From a virus, in IMG/VR virus record IMGVR_UViG_3300034068_000046, positions 1 through 39,747 of that record: a DNA stretch of 39,747 nt; one strand, 5' to 3'. The notes beneath the pieces were generated by a model that worked only from the letters and a program-made list of their open reading frames with translations, made no database searches and was not told the origin of the DNA. The position numbers and the translations under genes are program-made. Shown piece after piece: positions 27,048-32,872 of the stretch; the stretch's first letter is position 1; every line of letters begins with the position of its first letter.

Positions 27048-27223
27048 CTTATAAATCTTTCTCTAGTCTTGTCATTCTGCGCCTTGTCAATTTGCTCACG
27101 CAACCACCTTGGTCCACCAAGCTGAAGCAACTTAATACGCTGGCTGTGAGTCAGCTTGATTGAGTAGACCACAGACAGTGGCTCACCTACACGCTTGGCT
27201 TTGTCGATGCGTTTGTCTCTCAT
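27044..27223 (-). CDS. Small basic protein, possible ribbon-helix-helix or DNA-binding
   Basis: 59 residues from ATG 27223, which overlaps the upstream stop and has AGGA upstream; an in-frame ATG at 27250 lies inside the upstream gene. The middle is VVYSIKLTHSQRIKLLQLGG followed by PRWLREQIDKA. This beta-strand-then-two-helix pattern resembles small phage RHH-like proteins. DNA binding is inference. Confidence 0.72.
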   Translation of the reverse strand: MRDKRIDKAKRVGEPLSVVYSIKLTHSQRIKLLQLGGPRWLREQIDKAQNDKTRERFIR

Positions 27224-27465
27224 AGACGCTTCCTGGGCAGTGGTGCCCAATACTGCCAGAACTGCGTCTCGCCCACCTTGTAGATGTAGTGCCCCATCGT
27301 GGCAACACCAGACCGTCCTAGTAACAGCACCTTGACACCTTGAGGTGTCTGATCGTCAATAGGCATCCAGAAGTAGTCTTGTGCCACTGCTGCCGTGAAG
27401 GTGCTGTCCAGCCTGAACTTCTGCTCATGCTTGAAACGCTCAAACTCTTCGTCTTCAGTATCCAT
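27220..27465 (-). CDS. DUF551-like small protein
   Basis: 81 residues. The C-terminal half, FWMPIDDQTPQGVKVLLLGR then GHYIYKVGETQFWQYWAPLP, has the W-x-P-x10-G-x-VL ... W-x-PLP pattern of DUF551 proteins, frequent in phage early regions. Function of that family is unknown. Confidence 0.75.
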   Translation of the reverse strand: MDTEDEEFERFKHEQKFRLDSTFTAAVAQDYFWMPIDDQTPQGVKVLLLGRSGVATMGHYIYKVGETQFWQYWAPLPRKRL

Positions 27466-27811
27466 TGCGATCCTTCAGTTTGGCTTCCACTGCTCGGGCA
27501 AATTCCATCAGTTCGCCGTCGTATTCGGCAGGGATGCTGCTGGGCATCAGGTTCAATATTGTGCTGGCAGTCAGCCCCTGCCACGGGCGCTGTGCTGCGG
27601 GTGGGCTTCTGTGCATTAACGGTTCTCCGTCGTCATCAAAATACACTTCCCGCAAACTCCATTCGCTAATCACCGGCTCCTGCTGTGGCTGCGCCTCCAC
27701 TCTATCAACTAGCTGCTGTACCCTTTGGTAAAACTGGATGCGTGAAATTTCATCTCGCATTGCCATTTCGTAAGGCATTTTTAAGACGCCGAAAAGCATC
27801 GTATCGCTCAT
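27455..27811 (-). CDS. Accessory protein
   Basis: 118 residues. It contains MPYEMAMRDEISRIQFYQRV, QQLVDRVE, a Gln/Pro linker, then WSLREVYFDDDGEPLMHR and a helical C-terminus. Overlaps its neighbours (11 bp downstream, 4 bp upstream). This looks like a fusion of two short phage modules. No function known. Confidence 0.75.
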   Translation of the reverse strand: MSDTMLFGVLKMPYEMAMRDEISRIQFYQRVQQLVDRVEAQPQQEPVISEWSLREVYFDDDGEPLMHRSPPAAQRPWQGLTASTILNLMPSSIPAEYDGELMEFARAVEAKLKDRNGY

Positions 27812-28203
27812 GTCCCCTCCTTGATGTTGTGGGCGGCTTTGTGCTGCTCGATAACTGCAAATAGGTTGTCCAAGGTTTGCAAATCTGCGTCTCCCCAGCC
27901 TAAATTACCGCAAAAACTATCCAACGAGTTTGCAGCAGCTTCCAAAATTTCCAGCGGCACAAGCACATCATCCGTCAGCGGCTTGCGCTGCTCTGGCTGT
28001 GCTTCCAGCATCCTGTCCATTGCACTTGCATAGGATTCACGCTCTGCCGTAAGAATCTCAATCTCTCGGGCAGCTTCCATTTGCAAATCACCCCAGACTG
28101 ATACTCCTTTGCTAGCAGTATCACGCAATCGTTTAACCAAGTCGGATTGAGCCACCGGCTCGGCTTGCTGCGCTGCTTGGCGCTTTGAATCAAATCCTGT
28201 CAT
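27808..28203 (-). CDS. Accessory protein
   Basis: 131 residues. Begins MTGFDSKRQAAQQAEPVAQS; then LVKRLRDTASKGVSVWGDLQ, a helical repressor-like stretch AAREIEILTAERESYASAMD, and a C-terminal LEAAANSLDSFCGNLGWGD. Helix-rich, mildly acidic. ATGA overlaps on both sides. Confidence 0.74.
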   Translation of the reverse strand: MTGFDSKRQAAQQAEPVAQSDLVKRLRDTASKGVSVWGDLQMEAAREIEILTAERESYASAMDRMLEAQPEQRKPLTDDVLVPLEILEAAANSLDSFCGNLGWGDADLQTLDNLFAVIEQHKAAHNIKEGT

Positions 28204-28490
28204 TTCATACTCCTTCCAATTTCTGCTGCTGCGCGGACAATGGCGCGGCGGGTTGCGGCGTAGGGGTCTTTTTCGTTGTGGCTCCAGATGACAATTTCTT
28301 TTGCACCGTCATGCAAAGGCGCGGCGTTTACATAGTTGTCGTACCTACCAACAATAATTTGCAACTGCACCGCCAGCCGCAGCGCATCGCCATCGTCTTC
28401 AATAGGATTCCACTGGTTAAACTCAATCCGCATCTTTGCCTCTTCCAGCCCACAAGCCTTTGCTGCGAGTTCAAGTAGTTCTTTGTCCAT
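28200..28490 (-). CDS. Accessory protein
   Basis: 96 residues from the ATG at 28490, which has AGGGG 8 nt upstream; the in-frame ATG at 28505 is rejected as it lies inside the upstream gene with no spacing. It includes WNPIEDDGDALRLAVQLQII and a terminal ATRRAIVRAAAEIG. This pair of motifs recurs in many small phage proteins of unknown role. Confidence 0.78.
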   Translation of the reverse strand: MDKELLELAAKACGLEEAKMRIEFNQWNPIEDDGDALRLAVQLQIIVGRYDNYVNAAPLHDGAKEIVIWSHNEKDPYAATRRAIVRAAAEIGRSMK

Positions 28491-28491
28491 A

Positions 28492-28881
28492 TCACATCCC
28501 CTCATCGGCCAGTGCTTCGGCCAAGATTAAAAGAAATAATTGTTTCTGATTAGCAGTTGCGTTCATGGCTTTGTCCCAGCAATACCCAAATTCATTTGAC
28601 CGTGATAAGTAATCGTCAATCGCGGCAAGGCCGTAGTGACCTAGTACGTCGTGTAGGTACGCCTTTTTCGCGATGTTCTCTGCGGCTTTGCGTACCTCCG
28701 TGCTGACCGGGCCGTACTGCAAATGCTCGTCTGCCGGGTGGATGCGGTAGAGACTATCGGCGGTTTTGCAATCATGTAGATCGGGCCATAGGCGAAATGC
28801 ACTCTCCTTCCAGTTGCGATCTATGGGCGACCTGTACTGTATCCTCGCCCCACGGGCGGCAGCAAATAACAGGCGGCTCAT
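28492..28881 (-). CDS. Accessory protein
   Basis: 129 residues. Begins MSRLLFAAARGARIQYRSPI, contains LDHC-like polar spacing (LWPDLHDCKTADSLYRIHPA) and a helical C-terminus (NQKQLFLLILAEALADEGM). ATGA overlap with the upstream gene. No family recognised. Confidence 0.75.
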   Translation of the reverse strand: MSRLLFAAARGARIQYRSPIDRNWKESAFRLWPDLHDCKTADSLYRIHPADEHLQYGPVSTEVRKAAENIAKKAYLHDVLGHYGLAAIDDYLSRSNEFGYCWDKAMNATANQKQLFLLILAEALADEGM

Positions 28882-29396
28882 GTGTTCGCCCCCTCACACA
28901 TCAAAATAAACAGCACTGCCTGCGCTTCACGTTCAGCAGCCCACGCAGCCCTCGCAGCATCACTCGCAGCCCTCGCAGCATCACTCGCAGCCCTCGCAGC
29001 AGCCCACGCAGCCCTCGCAGCAGCCCACGCAGCCCTCGCAGCCCACGCAGCCCCCGCAGCATCACTCGCAGCAGCCTCCGCAGCAGTTAATTCTGACAGC
29101 GTAGCCAGCCCATTGGCAAACCGTTCAGCAACGTCAAGTGCATCAAGACTGCGTCTGTCAGTCATCAGGTGCTGCACACGCCTAGCGCAAGCCACAGCAA
29201 ATAAGCGCATCTCACGTTCGTGTCCGTCCACAGCACGTAAGCACCACAGCGCATCGTCAAGCCCGTTAGACTCAAGGATGGTTGTCAGCGCCAAAGGCTC
29301 GTCGTCTGCCTCAGTCTTGCCTAAGTTTTTTAACAATTTTTCCCAGCCAGTCGTGCAAGGGCTGTGCGCCCTGATTTTGTTAAGGGTGGTTTTCAT
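28878..29396 (-). CDS. Accessory protein with Ala/Trp/Arg tandem repeats
   Basis: 172 residues. The first ~105 look like a folded helical domain (KIRAHSPCTTGWEKLLKNLG, ESNGLDDALWCLRAVDGHE, MRLFAVACARRVQHLM). After it come short repeats built on AAWAARAAWAAARAAW and ARAASDAARAASDAARAAW, encoded by near-identical 15-18 bp units on the - strand (about 28931-29075). The repeats would make a long Ala-rich helix with a Trp or Ser/Asp stripe. DNA of this kind can vary in copy number. Function unknown. Confidence 0.8.
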   Translation of the reverse strand: MKTTLNKIRAHSPCTTGWEKLLKNLGKTEADDEPLALTTILESNGLDDALWCLRAVDGHEREMRLFAVACARRVQHLMTDRRSLDALDVAERFANGLATLSELTAAEAAASDAAGAAWAARAAWAAARAAWAAARAASDAARAASDAARAAWAAEREAQAVLFILMCEGANT

Positions 29397-29512
29397 GTCA
29401 GATACCCCGCAAAAAAAGACAGCGCCACCAACGCAAGCAGCGCGAGGACAATAGCCAAGGCGGTGTCCAGCCAGCCGTAGGCAAACAGGTTTTCTACTTC
29501 ATCGTCTTTCAT
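29393..29512 (-). CDS. 39-residue membrane protein
   Basis: Too short for routine ORF calling. ATG at 29512 (ATGA overlap with the upstream gene) and TGA at 29395-29393 (ATGA with the downstream gene). The protein is MKDDEVENLFAYGWLDTALA followed by a hydrophobic run to the end (IVLALLALVALSFFAGYLT). One transmembrane helix. Its exact overlaps on both sides argue that it is a genuine gene. Confidence 0.72.
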   Translation of the reverse strand: MKDDEVENLFAYGWLDTALAIVLALLALVALSFFAGYLT

Positions 29513-29736
29513 GTCTTTTCTCCTTTAGCTATTGCTGCACGGGCTTGTTCACACAACTCTCGGAATGATTTATTTTCACCGTCAAGCATTTCTTTCAACG
29601 CCGCCAGCAGTTCGGTGTTCACTTCATGGAGTCTGCGCAGTTCGGCGGCGGCTTTGTGACAATGCCATGCGTATCCGCTACACAATTTGTAGCTGCTCAT
29701 CTTGTCAGCCAGCCGCAAGGCTTCTGGTTGTGTCAT
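29509..29736 (-). CDS. Small helical accessory protein
   Basis: 75 residues starting MTQPEALRLADKMSSY and ending QARAAIAKGEKT. A central Leu-rich helix (LRRLHEVNTELLAALKEML) could be a coiled coil. Overlaps both neighbours by ATGA. Confidence 0.78.
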   Translation of the reverse strand: MTQPEALRLADKMSSYKLCSGYAWHCHKAAAELRRLHEVNTELLAALKEMLDGENKSFRELCEQARAAIAKGEKT

Positions 29737-29936
29737 TTCTGTTCCCTCGCACGTAGCATGGCGTCTGCCATTGCGTAGGCTTCTTCAGCCGCCCGCGTGT
29801 GAGTGGAGCAGACCTCAATGCATTGCACTATCAACTTGGCCGCAAAGTAATCGCGCAGGGTCATGCCTGAGTCTTGGAAGTGGCACTCTTTGGATGGGTG
29901 CAAGCCCGGAAACGCTGGGCCTCCTGTGTTGTTCAT
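29733..29936 (-). CDS. Small accessory protein
   Basis: 67 residues. Begins MNNTGGPAFPGLHPSKECHF, then GMTLRDYFAAKLIVQCIEV and a terminal YAMADAMLRAR. The GGPAFPG...GMTLRDYFAAK pair is a very common phage small protein signature with no assigned function. ATGA overlaps on both sides. Confidence 0.82.
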   Translation of the reverse strand: MNNTGGPAFPGLHPSKECHFQDSGMTLRDYFAAKLIVQCIEVCSTHTRAAEEAYAMADAMLRAREQK

Positions 29937-30214
29937 GTCAACTCCTTCAGTTGTGCTTGTAACCGCTTGTGGAAACTATCCTCGCCATCATCGCAACTCA
30001 GCAGCCAGTCAATGCGCTGTGCGTAAACATAGGCCAGCTTCAGTGCCTTCACCGCCACCTCAAACTCGGCAATGGTCTCGGGGCTGTAGTGCCGACCAAT
30101 GTTGTAGCCCCATTCGTTCTTTTCCTTGCTGTCGTTCATCAGAATGGCAGAGCCAATACTGTCAGCCATGTCCAGCAATGAATGCTGCTTGTAATCAAAA
30201 TGTCCGCCACTCAT
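29933..30214 (-). CDS. Small accessory protein
   Basis: 93 residues, begins MSGGHFDYKQHSLLDMADSI and includes NIGRHYSPETIAEFEVAVKA and YAQRIDWLLSCDDGEDSFHK. The MSGGHFDYKQ opening is shared by many phage proteins of unknown role. ATGA overlaps. Confidence 0.82.
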   Translation of the reverse strand: MSGGHFDYKQHSLLDMADSIGSAILMNDSKEKNEWGYNIGRHYSPETIAEFEVAVKALKLAYVYAQRIDWLLSCDDGEDSFHKRLQAQLKELT

Positions 30215-30474
30215 GTCCGATTCCCCCGTGATGGCAAGCTAAACGCATCCAAGCTACCTGACCTTGACACCTGCCGCATACTGTCACCGTCACCGGAGCG
30301 ATAGACGTCACGCTCCCAGATGCTGAGAGCTGGTGCGCTGACTTCACCAGGACGCTTGATGCGCTCCACGTATGCGCCAGCAGACTGTCGTGCATCTCGG
30401 CTGAGATACACATTTGGGAGCCTTTGCATATGCGCTGGCGCTTTGCTACGGTCAATGTCCTTGAGGTTGCTCAT
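30211..30474 (-). CDS. Accessory protein
   Basis: 87 residues from ATG 30474, which overlaps the upstream stop; the in-frame ATG at 30510 lies inside the upstream gene. It reads MSNLKDIDRSKAPAHMQRLP and continues basic and Ser/Arg-rich to the end. No domain recognised. Confidence 0.74.
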   Translation of the reverse strand: MSNLKDIDRSKAPAHMQRLPNVYLSRDARQSAGAYVERIKRPGEVSAPALSIWERDVYRSGDGDSMRQVSRSGSLDAFSLPSRGNRT

Positions 30475-30737
30475 TTGATTTGTGTCCTGTATCCACGTTT
30501 TGTAAAACACTGAACGCTGCCGTTATCCAGCAGCCTCCAGCTTGCATTCTCACCACCGCACATGGCCTGTGCAGCGCGAGAGAACTTCTCCATTGCCAAT
30601 TGCTCACGCTGAGTAGCCCGAGCATTGGCGTCTGAATCCATTGCAGCTTGGTAGTCAGAGGGTCCATCCAACAGGTAGGCCGTGGACAGCACCAAGGCTA
30701 CCGCTACCGCAAGACACCAATTGATTGCGTGATTCAT
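30471..30737 (-). CDS. Membrane-anchored or secreted accessory protein
   Basis: 88 residues. N-terminal hydrophobic segment INWCLAVAVALVLSTAYLLD (about 5-24) acts as a signal anchor. The periplasmic part contains AMCGGENASWRLLDNGSVQC then FTKRGYRTQ, with two Cys that could form a disulfide. Small secreted proteins of this type are frequent in phage early regions. Function unknown. Confidence 0.78.
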   Translation of the reverse strand: MNHAINWCLAVAVALVLSTAYLLDGPSDYQAAMDSDANARATQREQLAMEKFSRAAQAMCGGENASWRLLDNGSVQCFTKRGYRTQIK

Positions 30738-31063
30738 ATTGCGTTCCTATCTTCGTAGCGTTCCTGGCCTTTGTCGTACTGGTCATGTTCAGCCTGGACC
30801 GCCATGTCCTCCAGGGCTTCTTCTTCAATGGTTGCAGCTAGGTCGCCAATTACCTCAGAGATGTCAACGCCTTCCACCAGCGCCCACACCAGTTCAACAG
30901 CAGCTGCACTACCAGGGTGATCGTAAGTAGCGCGTTCTTCTGCTTCGAAAGCCAAGTAGCAGTCCAGCACAAGACCGCCAGCAGTCTCAAAGCTGTAGTT
31001 GTACAGACCCTTCAAGTCGTCTTTGGTTGGCTTGTAGCCAGCCGTCCAGACAGGGGCGCTCAT
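30734..31063 (-). CDS. Acidic accessory protein
   Basis: 109 residues, rich in Glu/Asp in the second half. Contains NYSFETAGGLVLDCYLAFEA and AAVELVWALVEGVDISEVIG. Helical, acidic, ATGA overlaps on both sides. No family recognised. Confidence 0.76.
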   Translation of the reverse strand: MSAPVWTAGYKPTKDDLKGLYNYSFETAGGLVLDCYLAFEAEERATYDHPGSAAAVELVWALVEGVDISEVIGDLAATIEEEALEDMAVQAEHDQYDKGQERYEDRNAI

Positions 31064-31377
31064 GCCATCTCCCCTAGCTGCTCACTGGCAGCAGCCAGCT
31101 CAGAGACCGACAGCGCAGAGCCATCGGCGTGGTAGACACGGGCGTTACCGCCTTCGCCGCCCAGATCAAACCAGCAGGCCACAATCGTGGACAAGCTGGT
31201 AGACCGACAGAGTACAAAGCAGACGGTGGCCCGGTAGAGAGCTACACGGTCTGGGTAACCGCTTACCCCTGCGTCATTGACGCAGAGGATGTAACCGCCC
31301 TTTGAGGCGGCGTGGATGGTTGGGGTCTGAGCAACCCCGTTTACGAATTTGGTCACTGTGACTGGTGATGATTTCAT
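31060..31377 (-). CDS. Accessory protein
   Basis: 105 residues. Begins MKSSPVTVTKFVNGVAQTPT, then GGYILCVNDAGVSGYPDRVA and a hydrophobic centre. The C-terminal part is helical (LSVSELAAASEQLGEMA). No family recognised. Confidence 0.75.
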   Translation of the reverse strand: MKSSPVTVTKFVNGVAQTPTIHAASKGGYILCVNDAGVSGYPDRVALYRATVCFVLCRSTSLSTIVACWFDLGGEGGNARVYHADGSALSVSELAAASEQLGEMA

Positions 31378-31402
31378 TTTGCTTCCTAAAAGACACGGGT
31401 AA

Positions 31403-31585
31403 TCATGCTGGTGTCCTTGTGAAACTGTCAGCTTTCAGCAAGCCAGCCTCAAATTTAGGCATATCGTAGTAAAAGGTTGATCCTTTTAGGTAAGCACGGC
31501 GCTCTTTGTTTGCTTGATCTACGACTTGCCAAACAGTGGTTTTGCCAGTGTGGGTGATTTCAACTATTTCAACAATTTTGTCCAT
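31403..31585 (-). CDS. First gene of the leftward operon
   Basis: 60 residues, begins MDKIVEIVEITHTGKTTVWQ. GAAAGAA upstream serves as Shine-Dalgarno. It is the first ORF after promoter PL with a leader of about 44 nt. Followed by a 25-bp gap before the next gene, the only gap in the operon. Confidence 0.72.
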   Translation of the reverse strand: MDKIVEIVEITHTGKTTVWQVVDQANKERRAYLKGSTFYYDMPKFEAGLLKADSFTRTPA

Positions 31586-31635
31586 GATGTTCTTTCAAGT
31601 TAAGACCCTGTGCAAAGTGCTAGGGCTTGAGTAGG

Positions 31636-31663
31636 ATTCTAGCGTCACGCTAGTACAGGTCAA
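31636..31663 (-). promoter_or_regulatory. Leftward promoter PL (sigma70-like)
   Basis: On the - strand, -35 TTGACC (31663-31658), a 16-bp spacer, and -10 TAGAAT (31641-31636), each 5/6 to consensus. The palindromic operator lies in the spacer and overlaps the -10. Reads into 31585 and the 17-gene operon. Confidence 0.75.
31639..31653. promoter_or_regulatory. Operator O1, perfect palindrome
   Basis: CTAGCGT C ACGCTAG: seven-base arms around one base, perfectly symmetrical. It sits inside PL, so a bound repressor would shut the leftward operon. The half-site ACGCTAG recurs at 31735-31741. Confidence 0.78.
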
Positions 31664-31693
31664 GCACTCAAGCAAAAATATTTGCTATGACAA

Positions 31694-31705
31694 ACCCTTA
31701 AGGGT
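31694..31705. promoter_or_regulatory. 12-bp palindrome in the divergent control region
   Basis: ACCCTTAAGGGT, perfectly symmetrical. It lies between the two operators and differs in sequence from them, so it may bind a second regulator or a host factor. Half-sites CAAGCA at 31661 and 31669 lie nearby. Confidence 0.5.
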
Positions 31706-31726
31706 AAACACCTACACATTTAGTCT

Positions 31727-31744
31727 CAAGCATTACGCTAGAAT
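31727..31744 (+). promoter_or_regulatory. Operator O2 and rightward -10 (leaderless start)
   Basis: CAAGCAT T ACGCTAG (31727-31741) is an imperfect version of O1. Its right half overlaps a good -10 TAGAAT (31739-31744). No strong -35 is seen. From this -10 transcription would start at about 31751, so the message for 31752 would be leaderless, with no Shine-Dalgarno. Confidence 0.6.
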
Positions 31745-31751
31745 TCTCGGC

Positions 31752-31961
31752 ATGGAAAACAAATTGACAGCAACGCAACGCCAAGAACTCGCCCAGACGG
31801 TCGGCCTCAACGAACAGTGGCTTTACCAGTGCCTCAGTGGTAGGCGGGACATGAGTCCTGCTGAAGCCATCAGGGTGGAGGCTGCGTCTGGTGGTCTAGT
31901 CACCCGGCAGATGCTGTGCCAAGGGACATGGTCCAAGATTTGGCCTGAGTTGGTGGCATGA
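31752..31961 (+). CDS. YdaS/Cro-like transcriptional regulator
   Basis: 69 residues with a helix-turn-helix (about 15-40, AQTVGLNEQWLYQCLSGRRD) then SPAEAIRVEAASGGLVTRQM and ending WSKIWPEL. This is the YdaS/Cro-like DNA-binding family of phages. It sits beside O1/O2, so autoregulation and control of PL are likely. No Shine-Dalgarno precedes it. Its stop overlaps both methyltransferase-locus starts. Confidence 0.85.
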   Translation: MENKLTATQRQELAQTVGLNEQWLYQCLSGRRDMSPAEAIRVEAASGGLVTRQMLCQGTWSKIWPELVA

Positions 31962-32872
31962 ATGAGTTGGCTCTTTTCGCAGGCGCTGGTGGAGGAATAC
32001 TCGGAGGCAAACTCCTTGGATGGCGAACAGTCTGTGCAGTTGAGTGGGAACCTTACCCAGCAAGCGTACTGTGCGCCCGACAAAATGACGGTCTTCTCCC
32101 GCCTTTCCCGATTTGGGATGACGTACAAACTTTTGACGGCAAACCGTGGCGAGAAATTGTTGACGTTGTATCGGGCGGATTTCCATGCCAAGACATCTCA
32201 TCCGCAGGGGGGGGGGCTGGAATTGACGGAGAGCGCAGCGGGATGTGGCGAGAAATGGCGCGCATCATTCACGAAGTACAACCTAGATTCGCGTTTGTGG
32301 AAAACTCACCAATGCTCACTTCTCGGGGACTTGGAACCGTTCTTGGAGACCTGGCCGCAATGGGGTTTGATGCGAGATGGGGAGTGCTGGGAGCAGCAGA
32401 AGTTGGTGCAAACCACCAAAGGGACAGAATCTGGATTGTGGGCCACGCCAGCAGCAAGCGACGGTCAGAGGGGCGGGACGATTACAGACAAGATGACGGG
32501 TCAAAGCCTGCCGCAGATGGTCAACACGCCAGACAAGTGGCCGACGCCAAGGAGTTTTTCAGCAATGGCGGCAACCATAACGCCAGAGTCAGCATGGAAC
32601 GACAAACGCAATCCCAATTTAGAAACGATTGTGGGTCAAAGAATGTGGCCCAGCCCAAAAGCAAGGGATTGGAAAGATGGGAAAACGGAGGGGACATCAA
32701 ATCGTCAAAGTCCAGACCTTGGGAAAGTGGTCGTTCACCCGACTTCTGGGCAATTGAACCCAACGTGGGTAGAGTGGCTGATGGGGTGGCCGCTAGGGTG
32801 GACAGACTTAAAGCCATTGGCAACGGACAAGTGCCACTTTGTGCCGCAACAGCCTGGAGACTTTTAGCATGA
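31958..32872 (+). CDS. DNA cytosine-C5 methyltransferase
   Basis: 304 residues with the classical m5C-methyltransferase motifs: SAM-binding LALFAGAGGGILGG (4-17), catalytic GGFPCQDIS with Cys77, ENSPML (115-120), GANHQRDRIWIVGHA (about 150-164), a variable target-recognition region (about 165-270), and the terminal VGRVADGVAARVDRLKAIGN. It methylates a cytosine at C5 of a specific site; the site is not visible. Phage methylases usually protect against host restriction. The gene is nested with another ORF (31962-32867) and contains a run of ten G at 32207-32216. Confidence 0.95.
   Translation: MNELALFAGAGGGILGGKLLGWRTVCAVEWEPYPASVLCARQNDGLLPPFPIWDDVQTFDGKPWREIVDVVSGGFPCQDISSAGGGAGIDGERSGMWREMARIIHEVQPRFAFVENSPMLTSRGLGTVLGDLAAMGFDARWGVLGAAEVGANHQRDRIWIVGHASSKRRSEGRDDYRQDDGSKPAADGQHARQVADAKEFFSNGGNHNARVSMERQTQSQFRNDCGSKNVAQPKSKGLERWENGGDIKSSKSRPWESGRSPDFWAIEPNVGRVADGVAARVDRLKAIGNGQVPLCAATAWRLLA
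31962..32867 (+). CDS. Overprinted ORF in the +1 frame of the methyltransferase
   Basis: 301 codons without stop, covering almost all of the methyltransferase gene. The encoded protein has motifs I know from a widespread family of phage/prophage proteins, usually unassigned or mislabelled as methyltransferase: RADFHAKTS (71-79), WKTHQCSL (113-120), GLMRDGECWE (135-144), SGLWATPAASD (157-167) and LNPTWVEWLMGWPLGWTDL (about 262-280). Each is the +1 reading of a methyltransferase motif: PCQDIS, VENSPML, the ARWGVLG segment, RIWIVGHA and GRVADGVAARVDRLK. Function unknown. Its ATG is 4 nt after the methyltransferase ATG. Confidence 0.72.
   Translation: MSWLFSQALVEEYSEANSLDGEQSVQLSGNLTQQAYCAPDKMTVFSRLSRFGMTYKLLTANRGEKLLTLYRADFHAKTSHPQGGGLELTESAAGCGEKWRASFTKYNLDSRLWKTHQCSLLGDLEPFLETWPQWGLMRDGECWEQQKLVQTTKGTESGLWATPAASDGQRGGTITDKMTGQSLPQMVNTPDKWPTPRSFSAMAATITPESAWNDKRNPNLETIVGQRMWPSPKARDWKDGKTEGTSNRQSPDLGKVVVHPTSGQLNPTWVEWLMGWPLGWTDLKPLATDKCHFVPQQPGDF

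Noticed and set aside
28882-29454. 190-codon + strand frame opposite the Ala-rich gene
   Set aside because: Its repeats mirror the minus-strand repeats; minus-strand gene has ATGA overlaps and a folded domain.
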